A DNA stretch of 64,000 nt from UBA4575 sp002386945 (GTDB lineage: Bacteria > Pseudomonadota > Gammaproteobacteria > UBA4575): assembly GCA_943789445.1 (NCBI GenBank), contig CALSUC010000003.1, positions 62,001 through 126,000 of the forward strand. The letters are read 5' to 3'. Within the stretch, counting starts at the first letter, position 1; every line of letters begins with the position of its first letter. A model generated the notes under the pieces. The model ran no database searches. It was not told the origin of the DNA and saw only the letters and a list, made by a program, of their open reading frames with translations. A program made the translations under genes and the position numbers. Shown here in pieces: positions 25,926-35,643 of the stretch.

Positions 25926-27217
25926 AGAAAATCGACTCCTCAGATGCTGAAATAATCGAAGCAGAAGACATAACCGCAGCAAATGATAATGCAAAATTGA
26001 AAGAGCTGGTTGAGCATGCGCCGTCGCCTAATGAACTTAATCTTTACGATAAAAATATGGAAGCTGCAGATGAATCTGCCCCTAAAGTGTCCATGATTAT
26101 GATGTTGTTTTTAGCGGTTGCTATTTTCATTATCTGGGCCAATTTTTTTGAGATTGATGCTGCGGTAAAGGCGAGTGGTAAAATAATCCCCACTGCACGA
26201 ACTCAGGTAGTACAGGTGGCAGACGGTGGGGTTTTAGCAGAATTATTGGTCGGGGAAGGGCAATATGTGCAAGAAGGCGAACTACTGGCAGTGTTAGAAA
26301 AAAGTCGCGCGAATGCATCTTTTGAAGGTGTGCGTGCGGATGTAGCAGCAATTAATATAGCCCTCATTAGGGCGCTGGCTGAGTCGCGAAATGAAACACC
26401 TGTATTTGGCGCTAAGTTCGCTGAATATCAAGAGTTTGTTTTAGCGCAAAAAAGGCTATTTATTCAACGTAAAAAAACCTTAACTGACCGCTTGGGCTCA
26501 TTAGATAAGTCACGTGATTTAGCGCAACAAGAATTCTCTCTATACCAAGATCTATTCACCACGGGTGATGCTAGCCGTCTAGAAGTGATGCGTGCAGAAA
26601 AACAACTTAGCGAGTTAGACGGCGATATTTCAGCCTCTAAGAATAAGTATATGGAGGATGCGCGACTTGAGGTGAGTGAGTTGAAAGCTAAGCTCAGCAG
26701 CACTAGCTATGAACTCGATGAGAAGAGCGACTTATTACTGCACACCGAGATTTTTGCACCGCAAACAGGTATTGTGAAATATCTTAAGGTCACCACTGTC
26801 GGTGGCGTCTTACGTGCGGGGGATGAGTTGATGCAGATTTCACCAACAGAAAGCGTGTTAGTGGTGGAGGTTAATCTAAGTCCAGCAGATATTGGGCAGC
26901 TGACCATTGGCTTGCCGACCACGGTCAGCCTTGGTGCCTTTGACTATACGATTTATGGCAGTATCAAGGGTGAACTGACCTATATTAGTTCAGATACCTT
27001 GACCGAAGAGGGCCCAGATGGAAGACCTGAAACCTATTATCGGGCGCACATTACCATTGCAGAGGACTATCGCGAACATAATACTAAATTTACACATGTA
27101 GACCTGAAGCCCGGTATGACCGCTGACATCAATATTACAACCAACCGCAGGACGGTCATTACGTATCTAAGCAAACCGATCACTAGAGCCTTTAGCGGCG
27201 CTCTAACTGAGAAGTAA
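25922..27217 (+). CDS. HlyD-family periplasmic adaptor of the type I system
   Basis: The 431-residue membrane fusion protein has a cytoplasmic N-terminus of about 55 residues, one transmembrane helix (about 56-76) and a lipoyl half-motif ASGKIIPTARTQVVQVADGGVLAE. A coiled-coil hairpin (about 150-250) is followed by the second lipoyl half IFAPQTGIVKYLK and a beta-barrel end with VDLKPGMTADINI. It bridges the ABC exporter and TolC. It is the last gene of the operon. No RTX-type substrate gene is found within the window, so the exported protein is encoded elsewhere. Confidence 0.92.
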   Translation: MKKIDSSDAEIIEAEDITAANDNAKLKELVEHAPSPNELNLYDKNMEAADESAPKVSMIMMLFLAVAIFIIWANFFEIDAAVKASGKIIPTARTQVVQVADGGVLAELLVGEGQYVQEGELLAVLEKSRANASFEGVRADVAAINIALIRALAESRNETPVFGAKFAEYQEFVLAQKRLFIQRKKTLTDRLGSLDKSRDLAQQEFSLYQDLFTTGDASRLEVMRAEKQLSELDGDISASKNKYMEDARLEVSELKAKLSSTSYELDEKSDLLLHTEIFAPQTGIVKYLKVTTVGGVLRAGDELMQISPTESVLVVEVNLSPADIGQLTIGLPTTVSLGAFDYTIYGSIKGELTYISSDTLTEEGPDGRPETYYRAHITIAEDYREHNTKFTHVDLKPGMTADINITTNRRTVITYLSKPITRAFSGALTEK

Positions 27218-27306
27218 TGCTAGCTGAGGTCTGGCTTCTAACGTATTGCTCTACGGGAAATAAAATAGGGGTTTCCAGAGTCGATTAGTACGCTTAAGAT
27301 GAGCGT

Positions 27307-28641
27307 ATGAAAACACTCATCTTAAATGGAATTTTAGTTAATGAGGGGCAGACGCAGCAAGCTGATCTCTTAATCGTCAACGGTCGTATTCATAAGATAG
27401 GGAAAGACCTACAGTCTAGTGAGGCTGATAAAGTCATTGATGCAGCTGGCAAGTATGTTTTGCCAGGCATGATTGATGACCAGGTTCATTTTCGTGAGCC
27501 GGGCCTAACACATAAAGGCGGCTTACAAACTGAGTCGCGCGCGGCAGTCGCCGGTGGCATTACCAGTTTTATGGATATGCCAAACGTTAAACCACCAACA
27601 GTTACTTTAAAGGCGCTAGAAGAGAAATTCGCCTTGGCGCAGGGCAAGTGTGCCGCCAACTATGCTTTCTATATGGGAGCCACCAACGATAACTTAGACG
27701 AGTTGCGCGGTTTAAAAAATGGCGTGACCTGCGGTATCAAGATCTTCATGGGGGCTTCCACTGGCAATATGTTGGTAGATAACCCTGTTGTTCTAGAAAA
27801 TATCTTCGCTGAGGTGGAAACTATTGTCATCACGCATTGTGAAGACACGCCGATGATCAAGCGTAACGAAGACCTTTATCGTGAGCGTTATGGTGATGAC
27901 ATTCCATATAAATACCATCATGAAATTCGTTCAGTAGATGCTTGTTATGCCTCTACGGAGAAGGCGGTAGGACTTGCTAGGAAACATGGCACACGTTTGC
28001 ATGTATTACATCTTACGAGTGCAAAAGAATTAGAATTCTTTTCTCCGGGCGATGTTAACGATAAGCAAATCACACTGGAAGTCTGCGCACATCATTTGTT
28101 TTTCTCGGAAGAGGACTATGACCAACGTGGTGCTTTTATTAAATGTAATCCAGCGATCAAGAAGGCCACTGATAGAGAGGCACTCATTAAAGCCGTTGCG
28201 GAAGGTCGTATCGATATCATTGCGACTGATCATGCCCCACATACACTTGAGGAAAAGACAGGTACTTACTTCAAGACGGCGGCTGGCTTACCACTAGTAC
28301 AATATGCCTTACCTAGTATCCTCGAAAAGGTACAGGATAAGCAGTTGAGTTTAGAAAAGGTCGTGCAGGTTACTAGTCATAACGTAGCTGATCGTTTTCG
28401 TGTAATCGATCGTGGCTATCTGCGTGAAGGCTATTGGGCTGATATCACTATTGTTGACATGGATAAAGGCATTACTGACACCCCTGAAACCGTTCTATAT
28501 AAGTGTAATTGGTCGCCATTTGATGGATTTACTTTCCGTTCATCGATAGATACAACTATTGTAAATGGTGAGGTTGTCTACCAAAATGGGGAACTTACTG
28601 ATGCACTAACATTGGGACGTCGTCTTGATTTTAGAGCTTAA
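27307..28641 (+). CDS. pyrC: Dihydroorotase (type I)
   Basis: The 444-residue amidohydrolase has the metal-binding DDQVHFREPG motif (about 60-69), a conserved GGITSFMDMPN and the late TDHAPH aspartate motif that activates water. It belongs to the longer class I dihydroorotase/allantoinase group rather than the 350-residue enterobacterial PyrC. It interconverts carbamoyl aspartate and dihydroorotate in pyrimidine synthesis. The pyrimidine role is likely; allantoinase or hydantoinase is the alternative, but no purine-catabolic neighbours support that. Confidence 0.85.
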   Translation: MKTLILNGILVNEGQTQQADLLIVNGRIHKIGKDLQSSEADKVIDAAGKYVLPGMIDDQVHFREPGLTHKGGLQTESRAAVAGGITSFMDMPNVKPPTVTLKALEEKFALAQGKCAANYAFYMGATNDNLDELRGLKNGVTCGIKIFMGASTGNMLVDNPVVLENIFAEVETIVITHCEDTPMIKRNEDLYRERYGDDIPYKYHHEIRSVDACYASTEKAVGLARKHGTRLHVLHLTSAKELEFFSPGDVNDKQITLEVCAHHLFFSEEDYDQRGAFIKCNPAIKKATDREALIKAVAEGRIDIIATDHAPHTLEEKTGTYFKTAAGLPLVQYALPSILEKVQDKQLSLEKVVQVTSHNVADRFRVIDRGYLREGYWADITIVDMDKGITDTPETVLYKCNWSPFDGFTFRSSIDTTIVNGEVVYQNGELTDALTLGRRLDFRA

Positions 28642-28660
28642 GCTAGTCAGGGAATTGTAA

Positions 28661-28909
28661 ATGCTGATCTTTTTTCGACGTGTGCTGATCTTTTTCGGTA
28701 TCGCACTATTGATTTCTTTCGTCCTTATTCCCGCATTCCAGGTCTACGTGGGTGGCGTACCGAAAGAGGAAGTGTTGGCACTTATCGATGCCAATCTTAA
28801 TGGTGATAAGACGGATATCTGGAAGCAGGTGTTCACTTATAATCTAGGTCTATGGGGGGGTAAAGCGATGCTCTGGGCACTTAATACCGCTGTGGTGCGC
28901 AAGGCGTAA
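28661..28909 (+). CDS. Small membrane protein following dihydroorotase
   Basis: The 82-residue protein has a hydrophobic N-terminal helix (about 5-28), a polar middle (YVGGVPKEEVLALIDANLNGDKTDIWKQ) and a weakly hydrophobic end. A good ribosome binding site (CAGGGA) precedes ATG, and the gene begins 20 bases after the dihydroorotase stop. It is followed by a strong terminator, so the two likely form an operon. I do not recognise the family. Confidence 0.65.
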   Translation: MLIFFRRVLIFFGIALLISFVLIPAFQVYVGGVPKEEVLALIDANLNGDKTDIWKQVFTYNLGLWGGKAMLWALNTAVVRKA

Positions 28910-28946
28910 CTTAGTTCAAATCGTAGTTCTATATAAAGTAATAGAT

Positions 28947-28980
28947 AAAAAAAGGGGCAGCCAATGGCTGCCCCTTTTTA
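28947..28980. terminator. Bidirectional intrinsic terminator
   Basis: A 10-base perfect stem (GGGGCAGCCA / TGGCTGCCCC) is flanked by A7 and T5. It ends the pyrC-side transcript and, from the other strand, the rne transcript. Confidence 0.9.
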
Positions 28981-29054
28981 TTTGTATAACCGCTTTATTA
29001 TAAGCGACTATACGATCACAGATCGTATCAGCTGTGTTCTTACTTGTTGTGTTG

Positions 29055-31793
29055 CTAGTTACTGTTGTCTGACTTCTTGGTCTCAACTTGCTGCAGTCTT
29101 ATCTTTGGCGCTGTCACTGGCGTTGTGCTGGCAGGTTTTGCTTCAGACGTTTTGGTTACAACCTTTGGTGCCTTAGCAGCCTCTGTTGTAATTTCTTTAA
29201 ACTCAGACTTGGTTTCAACCTGATTTAGTTTAGCTTTGCTTGCAGGGGCCGGGTTGCTTGCCACTGGCTTACTGCTTTCAATTGGCTTAGCTGCTACCGG
29301 CTTACTGCTTTCAACTGGCTTGGCTGCTACCGGCTTATCGCTTTCAACTGGCTTGGCTGCTACCGGCTTATCGCTTGCAACTGGCTTGGCTATTACCGGC
29401 TTATCGCTTGCGACTGGCTTGGCTGTCACCGGCCTCTTTTCTTCTGCTGGTGCAGTTGGGAAGCGCCTATTACTACTGCTGTTATTAGCTGAGTTTGAAC
29501 CACTTACAGTCGTTGTATCACGATCTGATGAGCTGGCACTGTTAACAGGGGCTTGTGTTGCTTCAGAGTCACTAGTTGCTGCTGGCTTGTCTTCTGCAGT
29601 AGTGCCATCTGCACTCTGATTGTTTCGCTCTGTATTGCGATTACGTCCACCACGGCCACGTCCACCACGACGGCCACGTGAACGGCCACTACCTTCACGT
29701 GCCTCAGGGTTACGATTTTCTGTGGTACGGGTTTCTGAATTATTCCCTTGTTGCTCTGGCATATCTGTAGTTGTTGCTACTTTGTCTGCCGGACTGTTAT
29801 TAGTGGCCTCATTTGATTGTGCTGAACGGTTGCGGTTGCGGTTGCGATTACGTCCAGAGTTACGGTCGTCTTGTCGACGATTGCCGTTATTCTCATTGTT
29901 TGATTTTTCATCACGATCGCCTTCATTACGACGGCTTTCTTGACGATTATCATTATTATTTGTGCGCGTACGATTGTCATTTCGTCCACGACCTCGGCCA
30001 CGGCCACCACGACGGTTGTCATTGCGTGAGCGATTACCATTGTTGCGGTTAGGACGTTCGCTAGGCTTGGTTTCTTCTGACTCTGTTTTTTCTTCAGCCT
30101 TTGTACTAGCTAATTTGCTAAATAGTCTCTTTAGTAAGCCTGGCTTCTTCTCTTTAACTTCTTCTTTAACCGCTGCGGGTGCGGGTGCTGAAGGAGCGAT
30201 GCTGACCGCTGATACCGCTGCCTTTTCTACAGGTCGGCTAGTGGTCGTCATGGTTTCAATGGTGGTCTCTTCTTCTACCATGGCCATTTCGAAACTAGTC
30301 TTGCCTTCGACTTCGGTGTCATCACTGCGTAATCGTTGAACGACAAACCGTGGTGACTCGAAATTGGCTTGTGGCACGATAACAAGATCAAGTTTATGAC
30401 GCGCTTCGATCTCTTGTAGTGAGGTACGCTTTTCGTTTAGTAAGAAGGTACCAACTTCGACAGGCACTTGAGCGACGACCTTAGAGGTCATGTCTTTCAT
30501 CGCTTCTTCTTCAAGTAGACGTAAGATCGCGAGGGCTAATGACTCATTAGTACGTACGGTGCCATGGCCATCACAGCGAGGGCAGACGATCTGACTTGAT
30601 TCACCTAATGACGGGCGTAGGCGTTGACGTGACATCTCAAGTAAGCCGAAACGTGAAATTCGACCGAGCTGGATACGTGCTCTATCGAGCTTGACCGCAT
30701 CTTTTAGGCGATTTTCAACTTCACGTTGATTTTTATTGGCTAGCATATCGATGAAATCGATAACAATGAGGCCACCTAGGTCACGTAGACGTAGTTGGCG
30801 CGCTACTTCATCAGCGGCTTCTAAATTGGTATTTAAGGCGGTTTGTTCAATATCACTGCCTTTGGTTGCTCGGGCTGAGTTAACGTCAATAGAAAGCAGT
30901 GCTTCTGTGTGATCGATAACGATGGCGCCGCCAGAGGGCAGGGTCACTTCACGTTGAAAGGCCGATTCAATCTGACCTTCAATTTGATAACGGTTAAATA
31001 GAGGGACGTGGTCGGTGTACTGCTTTAATTTGCGTTCACTCTGTGGCATCACCTGCTGTAAGAACTTTTGCGCATCCTGATACACTTTTTCATCATCGAT
31101 AATGATTTCAGTAATATCATTGCGGAAATGATCACGCAGCGCACGAATCATGGCGTTGCTTTCTTGATAAATTAAGAAGGGTTCGTTCTTGGTCGTTGAG
31201 GCGGTCTGAATAGCGTCCCAAATCTTCGTTAGGTATTCCAAGTCCCAGGTGAGCTCTTCGCTGGTACGGCCAACGCCTACTGTGCGGACGATGACACCCA
31301 TACCTTCCGGTATTTCGACACTATCTAGCGCTTCACGCACACCTTGACGATCATCCCCTTCAATACGACGAGAAACACCGCCAGCACGAGGATTGTTAGG
31401 CATAAGGACGAGATATCGACCGGCTAGACTGATGAATGTTGTCAGTGCTGCACCTTTATTACCACGCTCTTCACGTTCAACTTGGACCAGAACTTCCTGG
31501 CCTTCCTTGATTTGGTCTTTTATCGCACTGCGAGCAGTTGAGCCACTACCACCATTCTTGAAATAGCTCTTAGATATTTCTTTGAAGGGCAGAAAGCCGT
31601 GACGATCTGCGCCATAGTTTACAAAGGCTGCTTCTAGACTCGGCTCAATGCGAGTAATGAAGCCTTTGTAGATATTGGCCTTTTTCTGACCTTTTGATGG
31701 GATCTCGATGTCTAAATCGTAAAGACGTTGGCCATCGACCATTGCTACGCGCAATTCTTCTTGTTGAGTTGCGTTGACTAGTATTCTTTTCAT
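29055..31793 (-). CDS. rne: Ribonuclease E
   Basis: The 912-residue endoribonuclease is the scaffold of the RNA degradosome. The N-terminal catalytic half has the S1 domain (about 38-120, [21 protein letters not shown]), the 5'-sensor, the DNase I-like site (SIDVNS and VIDFIDM aspartates) and the zinc-link CPRCDGHG. The C-terminal half is disordered: an arginine/asparagine-rich RNA-binding stretch and, near the end, a proline-valine-alanine-lysine repeat ([13 protein letters not shown], about 29255-29425). The last 80 residues contain a helix-prone KLNQVETKS, perhaps a partner-binding motif. A 408-base structured leader shared with rluC lies upstream, as in enterobacteria, where RNase E controls its own mRNA. 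Confidence 0.97.
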   Translation of the reverse strand: MKRILVNATQQEELRVAMVDGQRLYDLDIEIPSKGQKKANIYKGFITRIEPSLEAAFVNYGADRHGFLPFKEISKSYFKNGGSGSTARSAIKDQIKEGQEVLVQVEREERGNKGAALTTFISLAGRYLVLMPNNPRAGGVSRRIEGDDRQGVREALDSVEIPEGMGVIVRTVGVGRTSEELTWDLEYLTKIWDAIQTASTTKNEPFLIYQESNAMIRALRDHFRNDITEIIIDDEKVYQDAQKFLQQVMPQSERKLKQYTDHVPLFNRYQIEGQIESAFQREVTLPSGGAIVIDHTEALLSIDVNSARATKGSDIEQTALNTNLEAADEVARQLRLRDLGGLIVIDFIDMLANKNQREVENRLKDAVKLDRARIQLGRISRFGLLEMSRQRLRPSLGESSQIVCPRCDGHGTVRTNESLALAILRLLEEEAMKDMTSKVVAQVPVEVGTFLLNEKRTSLQEIEARHKLDLVIVPQANFESPRFVVQRLRSDDTEVEGKTSFEMAMVEEETTIETMTTTSRPVEKAAVSAVSIAPSAPAPAAVKEEVKEKKPGLLKRLFSKLASTKAEEKTESEETKPSERPNRNNGNRSRNDNRRGGRGRGRGRNDNRTRTNNNDNRQESRRNEGDRDEKSNNENNGNRRQDDRNSGRNRNRNRNRSAQSNEATNNSPADKVATTTDMPEQQGNNSETRTTENRNPEAREGSGRSRGRRGGRGRGGRNRNTERNNQSADGTTAEDKPAATSDSEATQAPVNSASSSDRDTTTVSGSNSANNSSSNRRFPTAPAEEKRPVTAKPVASDKPVIAKPVASDKPVAAKPVESDKPVAAKPVESSKPVAAKPIESSKPVASNPAPASKAKLNQVETKSEFKEITTEAAKAPKVVTKTSEAKPASTTPVTAPKIRLQQVETKKSDNSN

Positions 31794-31813
31794 TAAGGTT
31801 CCAAATTTTTGAA

Positions 31814-31969
31814 CCTACTTTCAGGGCGGCATGCCCTAGACCTTGCTTCGGATAGGAGAGTGTTCTCTGTGTCATAAGCAGACACGGCATTGCAAGCAAC
31901 GCTGTTCGAAGAGTTTGGGAGAGAGCGTGAGAAAGAAAATGATTTCTCAACAGCCCAAATGAAAGTAGG
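31814..31969 (-). promoter_or_regulatory. Structured 5' leader of rne (probable autoregulatory element)
   Basis: In the 408-base gap between rne and rluC, CCTACTTTCA at 31814-31823 pairs exactly with TGAAAGTAGG at 31960-31969. The 136 bases enclosed by this helix contain three further hairpins: GGGC/GCCC (31824-31836), GTGTC/GACAC (31869-31885) and TGAGAAA/TTTCTCA (31928-31949). This is a closed multibranch fold just before the rne start. In E. coli the rne leader is a known feedback sensor (Rfam rne5). Whether this element is homologous or only analogous cannot be told by eye. The rest of the gap should hold both promoters. Confidence 0.5.
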
Positions 31970-32201
31970 ATAAACATAAATGTTATTGTTGACTTGATTG
32001 CCACTGCAACCAGATAAATTCTGTGCGGACTCTTGTGTCATTGATCAAGAATCGTGCGTCATGCCGAGTTCGCTTTTCTTGTAGACTAATTTATTTAAAG
32101 TACTACTTCGCGCCTTGTTAAGCGCTGTGTAAAGCGACTCAGTGCGGCCATCATAGCAATCATCTCAAGCTTCAGCAAACGACTAATCAATCGAGGTTTT
32201 T

Positions 32202-33140
32202 ATGTCTTCACCCAAAGTAGCGTGGGCCACCATCGACGCTAAGAACGCAGGCCAACGGGTCGATAACTTTCTATTAGGATACTTCAGAAAAATACCTAAA
32301 AGTCGTATCTATAGAGCTATCCGTAGTGGCGAGGTGCGTGTTAATAAGGGACGTATTAAACCCATCTATCGCTTGAAAGAAGGCGATCTAGTGCGTATTC
32401 CACCGATCACTGCTGAAAATGCACGACAGCATGAGGTCTCTCCAGAGCGTCAACAGCGATTAGAAGAACAGATCATATTTGAGGACGATCATCTAATGGT
32501 GATCAATAAGCCCTCTGGACTCTCATCCCACAGCGGTAGTGGTGATCCTATTGGTGTCATTGAGACGATGCGTGCAAGTCGCGAAAATCAGCCGTTCTTG
32601 GAATTGGCTCATCGCATCGATAAAGAGACCAGTGGTGTTTTAATCTTGGCAAAATCACGAGCAGCACTGCTTGAAGTGCAACAAGCGATGCAAAGTGCGG
32701 CAACGCATAAACAGTATACGTTGATGGTTAAAGGGCACTGGAAAGCGCGAGAACAGGTTGTGCAGCATGCGCTAGAGAAAGGAGACGACTTCGGTATGGG
32801 TAAGATGCGGGTAGACGAAGGGGGGCAGAGTGCAGAGACCGTATTTACCTCAATTCAGCTCTTCCAAGAGCGCTTAACCTTGCTCAGTGCCCAAATTGGT
32901 ACCGGTCGTACGCATCAGATTCGTGTGCATGCGCAAGAAGAGGGTTATCCTATCGTTGGTGATAAGCGTTATGGTGATTTTGCGCACAATCGTGTGGTTG
33001 GTGAGCAGGGGTTGCATCGAATGTTTCTGCATGCGAGCAATTTACGTCTAAAAATGCCGATATCGGGGCAAAATTACGAGTTTTCGGCGCCGTTAGCGGT
33101 AGAATTGCAACGTTGGCAGTCACAACTCACACCGGTTTAG
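32202..33140 (+). CDS. rluC: 23S rRNA pseudouridine synthase RluC
   Basis: The 312-residue protein has an N-terminal S4 RNA-binding domain (about 17-75, RVDNFLLGYF..KSRIYRAIRSGEVRVNKGR). The RluA-type catalytic domain contains the HRIDKETSG motif, with catalytic Asp140, and GRTHQIRVH later on. In E. coli RluC modifies U955, U2504 and U2580 of 23S rRNA. Divergent placement next to rne is the same as in enterobacteria and supports the RluC assignment. Confidence 0.95.
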   Translation: MSSPKVAWATIDAKNAGQRVDNFLLGYFRKIPKSRIYRAIRSGEVRVNKGRIKPIYRLKEGDLVRIPPITAENARQHEVSPERQQRLEEQIIFEDDHLMVINKPSGLSSHSGSGDPIGVIETMRASRENQPFLELAHRIDKETSGVLILAKSRAALLEVQQAMQSAATHKQYTLMVKGHWKAREQVVQHALEKGDDFGMGKMRVDEGGQSAETVFTSIQLFQERLTLLSAQIGTGRTHQIRVHAQEEGYPIVGDKRYGDFAHNRVVGEQGLHRMFLHASNLRLKMPISGQNYEFSAPLAVELQRWQSQLTPV

Positions 33141-33180
33141 GTTGTTATACGTCAAATAAATGATGATTTTTTGGGATTAA

Positions 33181-34122
33181 ATGGTAATGGATCAAGATTC
33201 AAACTGGGAGCGTCAGGCGCTAGAGCGTATCGCCTCGGCAGGGCTTATTGAGCAGCGTCGTTCACGCCGCTGGGGTATCTTCTTTAAAACATTAGGTTTC
33301 TTATATTTCTCTTTGTTTTTAATAGGTTTATTTGCTATTGACGGGGCTGATTATGGGGCCTCTTCAACACAGCCACATACTGCGATGGTACGGTTAGATG
33401 GGATTATTGCCGACGGTCAAAGTGCCAGTGCAGAACAGATCAATCAAGCCTTACGTGACGCCTTTGCTAATGTATTTGCCAAGGCGGTTATCATCAAGAT
33501 CAATAGTCCAGGGGGCTCGCCGGTACAATCGGCGCAAATAAATAAAGAAATCAGGCGTTTGAAGGCATTGTATCCAGAAAAGAAGGTCTACGCAGTGGTT
33601 GATGATATCTGTGCCTCTGGCGGCCTTTATGTCGCTGTTGCTGCCGATGAGATTTATGCCGACGAATCTAGCATAGTTGGCTCGATAGGGGTCCGTATGG
33701 ACGGTTTCGGTTTTGTCGATGCGATGGATAAATTGGGTGTTGAGCGGCGACTACTGACGGCCGGTGAGCATAAGGCCTTACTGGACCCCTTTACTCCTGT
33801 AGATAGCTTTGAAAAGAATCACTTACAAGAATTACTTAATTCGATACATAATGAATTTATTGCCGTTGTAAAGGCCGGGCGAGGCGATCGTTTGGCAGAT
33901 AATGCAGACTTATTCAGTGGTCTTTTTTGGTCGGGTCGAGGGGCCTTAGAGCTAGGGCTGATCGATGGCTTAGCCAGTGCCGATGAAGTCGCCCGTGACA
34001 TGATAGAGGCGGAAGAGATTATCGATTACAGCATCAAACCGAGCGTTTTAGATCAATTTGCAAACCGTGTTGGTACTGCAGTTGCCGCTAGTCTTAGTCT
34101 AGTGAGCCCACAATTACGTTAA
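33181..34122 (+). CDS. S49-family signal peptide peptidase (short SppA/SohB type)
   Basis: The 313-residue membrane protease has one transmembrane helix (about 31-50), then the S49 catalytic domain with the nucleophile Ser in ICASGGLYVA and the general-base Lys in the AGEHKALLDPF segment. It also has INSPGGSP (oxyanion region) and SIVGSIGVR. The length corresponds to the single-domain SppA of Gram-positives and of many gammaproteobacteria, rather than the 67-kDa tandem SppA of E. coli. It removes signal peptide remnants from the inner membrane. ATG 33187 is a possible alternative start, two codons on. Confidence 0.9.
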   Translation: MVMDQDSNWERQALERIASAGLIEQRRSRRWGIFFKTLGFLYFSLFLIGLFAIDGADYGASSTQPHTAMVRLDGIIADGQSASAEQINQALRDAFANVFAKAVIIKINSPGGSPVQSAQINKEIRRLKALYPEKKVYAVVDDICASGGLYVAVAADEIYADESSIVGSIGVRMDGFGFVDAMDKLGVERRLLTAGEHKALLDPFTPVDSFEKNHLQELLNSIHNEFIAVVKAGRGDRLADNADLFSGLFWSGRGALELGLIDGLASADEVARDMIEAEEIIDYSIKPSVLDQFANRVGTAVAASLSLVSPQLR

Positions 34123-34164
34123 TACTAGGCGGGTTTAAGCAGATATCGGCAGGTATAAGGATAA

Positions 34165-34752
34165 TTAAGGGCAGTTAATGCCATATTCTCGTAAAAAAGT
34201 GCTGAGTTGAATCAAAGGTAGGCCAACTAAGGCACTTGGGTCATCACCACGCATGGCCTGCGTCAGGCTCACACCCAAGCGTTCTGATTTAAAGCTTCCA
34301 GCGCAATCTAAGGGTTGTTCTGCATCGATATAGCGTTCAATCTCTGCTCGGCTTAGATCACGGAATTTGACTTCAAAGCGGCTTACAGCCGTCCGTTGCC
34401 AGCCGCTAAGCGGACTGATTACGGCTAATCCAGTCAAAAAGGTCAGGGTCTTGCCTGATGAGGCTTGTAGTTGTGCAATAGCGGCCTCTCGTGTGCCAGG
34501 CTTGCCGACTATATCGCTGCCAACCACGCTGCACTGGTCTGAGCCAATAATCAGATATTCTGGATAGGCTTCGGCCAATGCAGTCGCTTTGGCGATAGCG
34601 AGTCGCTCAACATAGGTCTCTGGTGCTTCCTGATTCAGTCGACTTTCATCAATATTTGGAGACTGACAAGCGAATGGAATGTTCAAGCGTTCCAGCAACT
34701 CTTTGCGATAGGGAGAGCTAGAAGCTAGTACGATAGGGGTACTGGAATTCAT
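34165..34752 (-). CDS. Maf-family nucleotide pyrophosphatase
   Basis: The 195-residue Maf protein hydrolyses modified or non-canonical nucleoside triphosphates. It begins IVLASSSPYRKELLERL, the standard Maf P-loop-like start, and has IIGSDQ (catalytic Asp region) and FKSERLGV. The substitution pattern fits the YceF (m7GTP) subfamily, as does the location beside yceD. The frame is open 67 codons further upstream, but that extension overlaps yceD, so ATG 34752 is preferred. Divergent from yceD by about 85 bases. Confidence 0.93.
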   Translation of the reverse strand: MNSSTPIVLASSSPYRKELLERLNIPFACQSPNIDESRLNQEAPETYVERLAIAKATALAEAYPEYLIIGSDQCSVVGSDIVGKPGTREAAIAQLQASSGKTLTFLTGLAVISPLSGWQRTAVSRFEVKFRDLSRAEIERYIDAEQPLDCAGSFKSERLGVSLTQAMRGDDPSALVGLPLIQLSTFLREYGINCP

Positions 34753-34836
34753 TGTATTAGTATAACCTTGCCGAAGTGATTGATTTAAGTAAAATCTTTG
34801 ACTGATAAGCACGCAAACTATACACTTGGCCGCCCA

Positions 34837-35361
34837 ATGAGCAACGACTTTCCTTTGTATTTTGATCCCGCGCTCTTTGCTCAGCAGCAACGCATTATTA
34901 AAGCTGAGATTGGTGTTGGTTCGATTCCCCGAATTTCTGAATTCGTTAACCATGCAAACACGAGTTTGTTGATTGAGTTTTCGTTTTCGAAATCAGAATT
35001 AGGCTTTGCCATGGTGCAAGGTTTTATTTCAGGTTCGGTGATACAAACCTGCCAACGCTGTATGCAGGACACAGAAGTAGTCGTAGAGCAGCCGGTTCAC
35101 CTTATTATGGTGACAGCGCAGAAAATGGAGTTGGCTCAGCGCGAAGGTGTTGAGATATATGAGTACGATGGTCAGAGTATTGAGACCGTGAATTTAGTAG
35201 CCGATGAGGTGATCTTAGGATTACCCATCGTTGTAAAACATGAAGAACTGGATCAATGCGATCCAAAAACAAAGCAGTGGTTACAGGGATTTAATGATGA
35301 GGATAAAGCTTCTCATCGTGATAACCCTTTTGCACAATTAAAAGATCTAAAAATTAAGTAG
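34837..35361 (+). CDS. yceD: YceD, 23S rRNA accumulation protein (DUF177)
   Basis: The 174-residue protein of the YceD/DUF177 family is required for normal 23S rRNA levels in bacteria and plastids. It contains the family's CQRCMQ cysteine pair (about residues 64-67) after a strand-rich half, and ends [12 protein letters not shown], the usual NPFA-L end. ATG 34837 gives a standard N-terminus; a TTG at 34798 would add 13 residues with no family support. It lies 14 bases before rpmF, with which it is co-transcribed in most bacteria. Confidence 0.92.
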   Translation: MSNDFPLYFDPALFAQQQRIIKAEIGVGSIPRISEFVNHANTSLLIEFSFSKSELGFAMVQGFISGSVIQTCQRCMQDTEVVVEQPVHLIMVTAQKMELAQREGVEIYEYDGQSIETVNLVADEVILGLPIVVKHEELDQCDPKTKQWLQGFNDEDKASHRDNPFAQLKDLKIK

Positions 35362-35375
35362 TTTGGAGAAAGACT

Positions 35376-35567
35376 ATGGCAGTACAACAAGGGCGAAAAA
35401 CCCCATCAAAACGCGGCATGCGCCGTGCACATGACAGCTTGAGTGCGACAACTCTATCTACTGATGCGACTACAGGTGAAACTCACCGTCGTCATAACAT
35501 CACCCCAGATGGTTACTATCGTGGTCGCCAAGTGATTAAGCCAGCAGAGGTTGAAGAAGAGGACTAA
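35376..35567 (+). CDS. rpmF: 50S ribosomal protein L32
   Basis: The 63-residue protein has the classical start [19 protein letters not shown] and the [14 protein letters not shown] segment. It has no zinc-binding CxxC pair, as in enterobacterial L32. TTTGGAG stands before ATG. It lies between yceD and plsX in the conserved yceD-rpmF-plsX-fabH order. Confidence 0.97.
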   Translation: MAVQQGRKTPSKRGMRRAHDSLSATTLSTDATTGETHRRHNITPDGYYRGRQVIKPAEVEEED

Positions 35568-35643
35568 GTATTACTTGGTTTTTCTTTCCTCTCCTATCTG
35601 ACACACCACCAATTCAGGCGTTCCTTTGGACGTGAATGATTCT

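Noticed and set aside
29236..30339. Long plus-strand frames opposite the 3' half of rne
   Set aside because: They mirror the low-complexity Arg/Asn and Pro-Val-Ala-Lys regions of RNase E.
34754..34953. Upstream extension of the Maf gene by 67 codons
   Set aside because: It would run over the divergent yceD gene and has no counterpart in the Maf family.
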